Below are positions 59,398 to 64,000 of a DNA stretch of 64,000 nt, piece by piece (position 1 is the first letter of the stretch; each line of letters begins with the position of its first letter). The position numbers and the translations under genes are program-made. The notes beneath the pieces were generated by a model that was given only the letters and a program-made list of their open reading frames with translations, made no database searches and had not been told where the DNA came from. Source of the stretch: Verrucomicrobiota bacterium (GTDB lineage Bacteria > Verrucomicrobiota > Verrucomicrobiia > Chthoniobacterales > Terrimicrobiaceae); contig JAPLTF010000066.1 of assembly GCA_026398275.1 (NCBI GenBank), forward strand, positions 1 through 64,000. Reading direction: 5' to 3'.

Positions 59398-60348
59398 TCA
59401 ACAGACCGCATTCTCGGTTCGCCCCTCCAAAAATGCCCTCACATTCCCGGCGGCGGTGTCGAGGAGTCTTTTTCTCGCCGAGAGAGTGGCCCACGCCTGA
59501 TGGGGGGTGATCAGACAGCGGGGTGCGGAGAGCAGCGGGTTGTCGGCTGCGGGAGGCTCGGCTGACAGCACGTCGAGCGCCGCCCCGGCGATCTGGTTCT
59601 GCCGGAAAGCCGCAGCCAGCGCTTCCTCGTCGATCAGCGGACCTCGCGAGGTGTTGATCAGGAAGGCGGATGGTTTCATCCGCGCCAGGGACTTTGCGCA
59701 GATCAGGTTCCTCGTTTCTTCGGTGAGTGGACAATGGAGCGTGACGATGTCGCTGTCCTGGAGGAGTTGATCCAGCGGAACAAACGTCACGTTTTCCCCC
59801 GACTTTGAACCCGGCCGGGCCGGTGCCAGGATTTTCATTCCAAACGCCCGGGCGAGTTCCGCGACCTTCCGCCCGATGCTCCCGTATCCGATGATCCCCA
59901 GCGTCAGATTCTGGAGTTCGATCAGCGTGGCGTCCCAGTAGGCAAAGTCCTTTGAGTTCGTCCAGCGGCCTTCGCGCACGCCTTGGGCGTGATGCCCGAC
60001 CTGGTTGGTCAGTTCGAGGATCAGTGCCAGGGTGTGCTGGGCCACCGAGGCGGTCCCGTATCCAGGAATGTTTGTCACGCGGATCCCGCGCGCCTGCGCA
60101 GCAGCGACATCGACAACATTATATCCGGTCGCCAGCACCCCGATGTAGCGGAGCTTCGGAAGTTTTCCGATAACGTCGGCGGAAAGAACGGTCTTGTTAG
60201 TCAGCACCAAATCGGCGTCCAGAGCCCTCGCCACGACCTCTTCCGGCGGCGTCCGGTCATAGACACGGCAATCGGCCATCGCCAGAAATGCGTCCCAGCT
60301 CAAGTCGCAGGGGTTTGCGGCGTATCCGTCCAGAATGACGAGATTCAT
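59398..60348 (-). CDS. D-2-hydroxyacid dehydrogenase (glycerate/hydroxypyruvate reductase-like)
   Basis: The 316-residue NAD(P)-dependent enzyme has LGIIGYGSIGRKVAELARAF (Rossmann GxGxxG, about residues 147-166), HCPLTEETRNLICAK, INTSRGPLIDEEALAAA, LDVLSAEPPAADNP (catalytic Glu) and LITPHQAWAT (catalytic His at about 284). It resembles glycerate dehydrogenase (HprA) most closely. The start ATG 60348 is 8 bp after the end of the OsmC-family gene, so the two are in one transcript. Substrate is uncertain. Confidence 0.88.
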   Translation of the reverse strand: MNLVILDGYAANPCDLSWDAFLAMADCRVYDRTPPEEVVARALDADLVLTNKTVLSADVIGKLPKLRYIGVLATGYNVVDVAAAQARGIRVTNIPGYGTASVAQHTLALILELTNQVGHHAQGVREGRWTNSKDFAYWDATLIELQNLTLGIIGYGSIGRKVAELARAFGMKILAPARPGSKSGENVTFVPLDQLLQDSDIVTLHCPLTEETRNLICAKSLARMKPSAFLINTSRGPLIDEEALAAAFRQNQIAGAALDVLSAEPPAADNPLLSAPRCLITPHQAWATLSARKRLLDTAAGNVRAFLEGRTENAVC

Positions 60349-60355
60349 GAGCAGC

Positions 60356-60766
60356 TCACCCGACCCAGTCGAAACGCACGACCTGCTCGATGTCCGGATG
60401 CAGGCTGTGGTGGACCGGGCAGGCCAGCGCGGCATTCTCGAGGGTTTTCCGCTTAGGAAAATCCGGCGGCAGCGGGATCGTGAAGGCCACTTCGAGCTTC
60501 ACGATCCGTCGCGGGGAGTTGGTGGACATCACCTTGTCCACTGAGACTTTCACTTTCCCCAGCGCGACCCCGTGCTGCTCCGCAGCGATCCCCATGATCG
60601 TCGCCATGCAGGTTCCGAGCGATGTCGCCGCAAGATCCGTCGGCGAAAAGGATTCGCCCTTGCCGTGGTTGTCCACCGGAGCGTCGGTCAAAATCTTCGC
60701 TCCCGACGGACCATGCACCGCTTCGCACCGGAGGGAACCCAAATAGGTGATGTCAATGTGAACCAT
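60356..60766 (-). CDS. OsmC-family peroxidase-like protein
   Basis: The 136-residue protein has the OsmC/Ohr fold with the two redox cysteines: TSLGTCMATIMGIAAEQ (about residue 53) and NAALACPVHHSLHP (about 117). HGKGESFSPTDLAA, which precedes the first Cys, is the usual loop. It probably detoxifies organic hydroperoxides or acts as a redox regulator. It is followed by the dehydrogenase gene 8 bp downstream, and is divergent from the flavoprotein gene by 103 bp. Confidence 0.9.
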   Translation of the reverse strand: MVHIDITYLGSLRCEAVHGPSGAKILTDAPVDNHGKGESFSPTDLAATSLGTCMATIMGIAAEQHGVALGKVKVSVDKVMSTNSPRRIVKLEVAFTIPLPPDFPKRKTLENAALACPVHHSLHPDIEQVVRFDWVG

Positions 60767-60869
60767 GCCGGGTATTCCACGCAGAAAACCCCGCAAACAT
60801 CAACACCGATCCGCATTTCAAAATCCAGCGCTTGCATGACAGCAAGACATCTTCTTTAGTGTGCAGCCC

Positions 60870-62009
60870 ATGTCGTCCGAATCTGGATTCTCGCGAAAAA
60901 AACCCTTCCCAGCCACGCTCACCGCGAACCGTCTGCTGACGGCGGAGGGGTCGGGCAAGGAGACGCGGCACTTTGAGATCTCGATCGCGGGTTCGGGACT
61001 GACATATGAGGTCGGGGACTCGTTGGGGGTTGTTCCCTCCAATCCCCCTGAGCTTGTGGAACTGATTCTCGGCGAGCAGGGATTTTCCGGGACCGAGGAG
61101 GTGGCGACTGCGGACGGGCATCCGGTTTCCCTGCGGGATGCCCTGCTGAAGCATTTCGTGATCACCGAGCCTTCGAAGCAGCTGCTGCACGCGGTCTCCG
61201 AAAAGGACAGCTCCGGGAAATTTCTGGCGGCGTTGCTGGATCCGGCGGCGGGCGCGGATTTGTCGAGCTATCTTTGGGGCCGCGATATTCTGGACGTGCT
61301 CCAGGAATTCCCGGCGGCGAAGCTCACGCCGGAGGAATTTGTCAAAACCCTGCGCAAGCTCCAGCCGAGGCTGTATTCGATCGCCTCCTCGCAGCAGGCG
61401 GTGGGCGAGTCGGTTCACCTGACGGTGGCGGTCGTGAGATACGGGGTGAAGCACAGCCTGCGCGGGCGCAACGGGGTCTGCTCCACGTTCCTGGCCGAGC
61501 GGGCGGATGGCCTCCCGGTGTTTGTCCACTCCGCAAAATATTTCCGGCTGCCGGAAGATCCGCAGGTGCCGGTCATCATGGTCGGCCCGGGAACCGGCGT
61601 GGCCCCGTTCCGTGCGTTCGTGCAGGACCGGCAGGCAACGGGAGCGGGCGGTCCGGCGTGGCTCTTCTTCGGGGAGCAGCATGCCAAAACAGATTTCCTC
61701 TACGATTGGGAATGGAATGCCGCGATCCAGGCGGGGAGCCTGACCAGATTGACAACAGCCTTTTCCAGGGACCAGGCGGAGAAGATCTACGTCCAGCACC
61801 GCATGCTCGAGCACGGGGCGGAGTTGTTTGACTGGCTGCAGCGCGGCGCGTATTTCTACGTCTGCGGCGACGCGGCCCGGATGGCCAAGGACGTCGATGC
61901 CGCGTTGCACCGGCTTGTGGAACAGCACGGGGGCATGTCGGCGGAACAAGCAAAGGAATATGTGGATTCGATGAAAAACGTGAAGCGCTACAGGAAGGAC
62001 GTCTACTGA
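60870..62009 (+). CDS. CysJ-like FAD/NADPH flavoprotein without the flavodoxin domain
   Basis: The 379-residue protein matches the C-terminal part of sulfite-reductase alpha subunit and related reductases: VGDSLGVVPSNPPELV, LQPRLYSIASSQQAVGESVH (FAD site RxYSxxS), RNGVCSTFLAERADG, IMVGPGTGVAPFRAFVQDRQ (NADPH site), FFGEQHAKTDFLY and the terminal YVCGDAARMAKDVDAAL. The flavodoxin-like FMN domain of CysJ is absent. It may transfer electrons directly to sulfite reductase or another partner. A GTG at 60861 is an alternative start. No cysI is in view. Confidence 0.88.
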   Translation: MSSESGFSRKKPFPATLTANRLLTAEGSGKETRHFEISIAGSGLTYEVGDSLGVVPSNPPELVELILGEQGFSGTEEVATADGHPVSLRDALLKHFVITEPSKQLLHAVSEKDSSGKFLAALLDPAAGADLSSYLWGRDILDVLQEFPAAKLTPEEFVKTLRKLQPRLYSIASSQQAVGESVHLTVAVVRYGVKHSLRGRNGVCSTFLAERADGLPVFVHSAKYFRLPEDPQVPVIMVGPGTGVAPFRAFVQDRQATGAGGPAWLFFGEQHAKTDFLYDWEWNAAIQAGSLTRLTTAFSRDQAEKIYVQHRMLEHGAELFDWLQRGAYFYVCGDAARMAKDVDAALHRLVEQHGGMSAEQAKEYVDSMKNVKRYRKDVY

Positions 62010-62043
62010 TGTCGCGGCATTGCACCACCGGAGTTGTCGAGGC

Positions 62044-63426
62044 ATGAGCCCCCCCTTCCGACACGTCCATTTCCTCGGCATCTGCGGGACCGCCATGGGC
62101 TCGGTCGCGGCCGCCATGCATGACCGGGGATTCACGGTCACCGGGCAGGACGACAAGGTCTATCCGCCGATGTCCACATTTCTCGCCTCGAAAGGTGTGG
62201 GTATCATCCCGGGGTATCGACCGGAGGACATCCCGGCCGCCGACATCATCGTAATCGGCGATGCCATGACGCGCGGGAACGCCGCTGTCGAGGCGGTCCT
62301 CAACCGGAAGCTTTTCTACCTGTCGCTCCCGGAGATCCTCAAACAGTTCTTCCTGCGCGGGCACCACAATCTTGTGGTCACCGGCACGCACGGAAAAACC
62401 ACGACCACCTCCCTGCTGGCCTGGATTTTTGAATCCGCCGGGCAGGCGCCCGGATACCTGATCGGCGGCATTCCCGCCAACCTCGGTCAGGGAGCCAGCC
62501 TCCGGGAGTCGAAGCATTTCATCATCGAGGGGGATGAATACGACACGGCATTTTTTGACAAGCGCTCGAAGTTCGTCCACTACCTGCCCGAGCTCGTGAT
62601 CGTGAACAACATCGAGTTCGATCACGCCGACATCTACAGCAACCTGGACGAGATCAAGACCAGCTTCCGGCGCCTGCTGAACATCGTCCCCTCCGAGGGC
62701 CTTGTTCTCCTGAATGGCGATGACCCGAACTGCCTCGACGTCGCGAAGACGTGCCCGGCCCCGATCGTCGAGGTCGGGTTTTCCGCGAATGCGGGGAACC
62801 AGATCCGGAGCGTCGCGCATGGGAAGGACGGATCCTCGTTCGAGCTGTTCGGGGAGAAATTCGAGATTCCGATGTCCGGGGATTTCAACATCCGAAATGC
62901 GGCGATGGCGGCCTCCGCCGCGCATTACTACGGGATTTCCGCCGCCGAAATCCGCAAGGCGCTCGCCTCGTTCCTCGGCATCAAGCGCCGCCAGGAAGTC
63001 CGCGGAACCGTGCGCGGCATCACGGTCATTGATGATTTCGGCCACCATCCGACCGCGATCCGGGAAACGCTGGCCGGGCTGCGCGCGAAGTATGGCAAGG
63101 CGCGGATCTGGGCGATCTTCGAACCGCGCTCGAACACAACACGGCGCGCGGTTTTTCAAGGGCAGCTACCGGAGGCATTCGACGATGCAGACGGGGTCTT
63201 CATCGCCGGTGTTGCCCGGCTCGACCAGCTCCCGGAAAGCGAACGCCTGAACCCCGAGCGCGTGGTCGCGGACATCGCCGCATCCGGAAAGCCCGCATTC
63301 TACGAGCCGACGGCGGACGCGATTGTCGCCCGCCTCAGCCCGCTCGCCGAGACCGGCGACATCGTCGCCGTCTTCTCCAACGGCGGCTTCGACGGCATCC
63401 ACCAAAAGCTTCTCGACCGGCTCTGA
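62044..63426 (+). CDS. mpl: UDP-N-acetylmuramate--L-alanyl-gamma-D-glutamyl-diaminopimelate ligase
   Basis: The 460-residue Mur ligase recycles murein tripeptide. HFLGICGTAMGSVAAAMHDR is at the N-terminus, VVTGTHGKTTTTSLLAWIFE is the P-loop (about residues 113-132), IIEGDEYDTAFFDKRSKFVH is diagnostic for Mpl, and VIDDFGHHPTAIRETLAGLR is the C-terminal ligase motif. It indicates a Gram-negative-type diaminopimelate peptidoglycan. The start ATG 62044 lies 34 bp after the end of the flavoprotein gene. Confidence 0.94.
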   Translation: MSPPFRHVHFLGICGTAMGSVAAAMHDRGFTVTGQDDKVYPPMSTFLASKGVGIIPGYRPEDIPAADIIVIGDAMTRGNAAVEAVLNRKLFYLSLPEILKQFFLRGHHNLVVTGTHGKTTTTSLLAWIFESAGQAPGYLIGGIPANLGQGASLRESKHFIIEGDEYDTAFFDKRSKFVHYLPELVIVNNIEFDHADIYSNLDEIKTSFRRLLNIVPSEGLVLLNGDDPNCLDVAKTCPAPIVEVGFSANAGNQIRSVAHGKDGSSFELFGEKFEIPMSGDFNIRNAAMAASAAHYYGISAAEIRKALASFLGIKRRQEVRGTVRGITVIDDFGHHPTAIRETLAGLRAKYGKARIWAIFEPRSNTTRRAVFQGQLPEAFDDADGVFIAGVARLDQLPESERLNPERVVADIAASGKPAFYEPTADAIVARLSPLAETGDIVAVFSNGGFDGIHQKLLDRL

Positions 63427-63450
63427 GGCCCCGGCGGATACCGGGCAATA

Positions 63451-63630
63451 CGTGCCATGGGCATCCTGTCTGATTCAGGAAGCGCGCTGTTTGCGCAAGC
63501 ATGCACGGGGGCGGTGTTGGTCCGAGGCGCTGTCGATCCATGTGCCCGCCGAAATTCTCACGCGGGAGTTCCCGGAAGTGCCCGGGTGCCGCACGATGTC
63601 TGCGGCGGGAAAATCGCTCTGGCCGTCCAC
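63451..63630 (+). repeat. Interspersed repeat, copy B (contiguous)
   Basis: This copy begins CGTGCCATGGGCATCCTGTC at 63451 and ends at the TCGCTCTGGCC segment near 63630. It matches copy A (4862-5420, minus strand) in two blocks; here the blocks are contiguous. In one frame both copies read SIHV(P/L)AE-x-LT-x-EFPE-x-P, then MSAAGKSLW, with a 3-base difference, so the element may descend from a coding sequence, though all frames are similar. The rest of the gap (63631-63688) shows nothing clear. Confidence 0.75.
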
Positions 63631-63688
63631 TTTCCACCGGGCGCAAAAGCAATTTCCCAGCAGCCAGTCAGTCGGGAGCCAGGACGGT

Positions 63689-63794
63689 AGCGGTTTAAGT
63701 AAAGGTGTAGCAACTGTCGCCGTGCCGCTGCTGCGCCTCGACAGAGCGAGGCGACTACAACGATCTCTCCGGCCATGACTTTATTTAAACCGCT
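63689..63794. repeat. Palindromic element with 16-bp inverted ends
   Basis: AGCGGTTTAAGTAAAG (63689-63704) and CTTTATTTAAACCGCT (63779-63794) are inverted repeats with one mismatch. An internal hairpin (CGCCTCG-acagag-CGAGGCG, 63733-63752) lies in the middle. The element ends directly at the stop codon of the AraC-type gene and may end its transcript. No second copy was seen in this window. Confidence 0.7.
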
Positions 63795-64000
63795 CTAACT
63801 TGCCGGGAGCGTGCGGCGGGCCATCTGACGGAACTGGCCGGGTGGAATTTTGTAGGCGTTTTTAAAAAGATCATAGAAATGCCCCAGATGATTCCAGCCG
63901 CACTCCAGAGCGATTCCGAGGATGCCGTCCTCGGTTGTGGCAAGCAGCGACGCCGCCCTTTTCAGCCGGTGCTGGTTGAGCAAATCCGAGGGGCTCAGCC
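63795..64000 (-). CDS. AraC-family transcriptional regulator, C-terminal part (runs off the window)
   Basis: The minus-strand frame enters from the right edge (about position 64000) with LSPSDLLNQHRLKRAASLLA, then TTEDGILGIALECGWNHLGH, then FYDLFKNAYKIPPGQFRQMA. This is the second helix-turn-helix of an AraC/XylS DNA-binding domain (IALECGWNHLGHFYDLFKNA). The N-terminal effector-binding domain is outside the window. The stop at 63795 abuts the palindromic element. Confidence 0.85.
   Translation of the reverse strand, partial: LSPSDLLNQHRLKRAASLLATTEDGILGIALECGWNHLGHFYDLFKNAYKIPPGQFRQMARRTLPAS

Overview
The window looks like chromosomal DNA of a Gram-negative bacterium of the Verrucomicrobiota / PVC group. 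It is GC-rich, with an outer-membrane and murein-recycling gene set (lptE, a bamD-like gene, mpl), many small secreted proteins of no recognised family, a bacterial RRM protein, SWIB and H1-like proteins, and short palindromic intergenic repeats. The assignment is an inference from gene content; there is no rRNA in the window.

Layout. (1) 1-4.7 kb is an accessory, phage- or plasmid-like block, all on the minus strand. It holds an AntA/AntB antirepressor, tightly overlapped small genes, a small endonuclease, a cysteine-containing small protein, an H1-like basic protein, a SWIB protein, a ParB-like protein and an excisionase-like HTH protein. It is preceded by a cluster of GACGAAC/GTTCGTC repeats and palindromes at 4488-4652, and it contains decayed fragments of two of its own genes. 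(2) 4.86-5.42 kb carries one copy of an interspersed repeat, split by about 375 bp; a second, contiguous copy in the opposite orientation lies at 63.45-63.63 kb. (3) 5.4-64 kb is ordinary chromosome. It has folate and translation genes (fau, fmt, pyrH, frr, trmD, miaA, hflX, rsmI), aromatic synthesis (DAHP synthase), purine genes (purF, purM, hpt), histidine genes (hisB-hisH-hisA, with start/stop overlaps), arginine (argA), cell-wall genes (amidase, mpl), envelope genes (lptE, bamD-like, large TPR protein), two tandem PilB/GspE ATPases, dnaA, nth, a stand-alone 5'-3' exonuclease, a multi-domain hybrid histidine kinase, redox enzymes (peroxiredoxin, OsmC, a CysJ-like flavoprotein) and transporters (MATE, Na+/solute symporter, FucP-like).

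Decay and repeats are the main unusual theme. A folD pseudogene (16.2 kb) and a marC fragment (59.2 kb) sit between intact genes. A methyltransferase is cut short next to fmt. A FucP-like permease has no in-frame start codon for its first helix. An alpha/beta hydrolase-fold protein next to purM lacks the nucleophile and the histidine. A tRNA 3' half lies between trmD and purF. Two long-hairpin elements with about 19-bp ends (14.3 and 47.8 kb) and a third palindromic element (63.7 kb) look like non-autonomous repeats. One complete tRNA gene, tRNA-Ser(CGA), was found.

The most interesting candidate system is the 0-4.7 kb block. It pairs a SWIB-domain protein with an H1-like protein five bases apart, downstream of an antirepressor and an unusual repeat cluster, which suggests a mobile element carrying its own chromatin-like and partition-like proteins.
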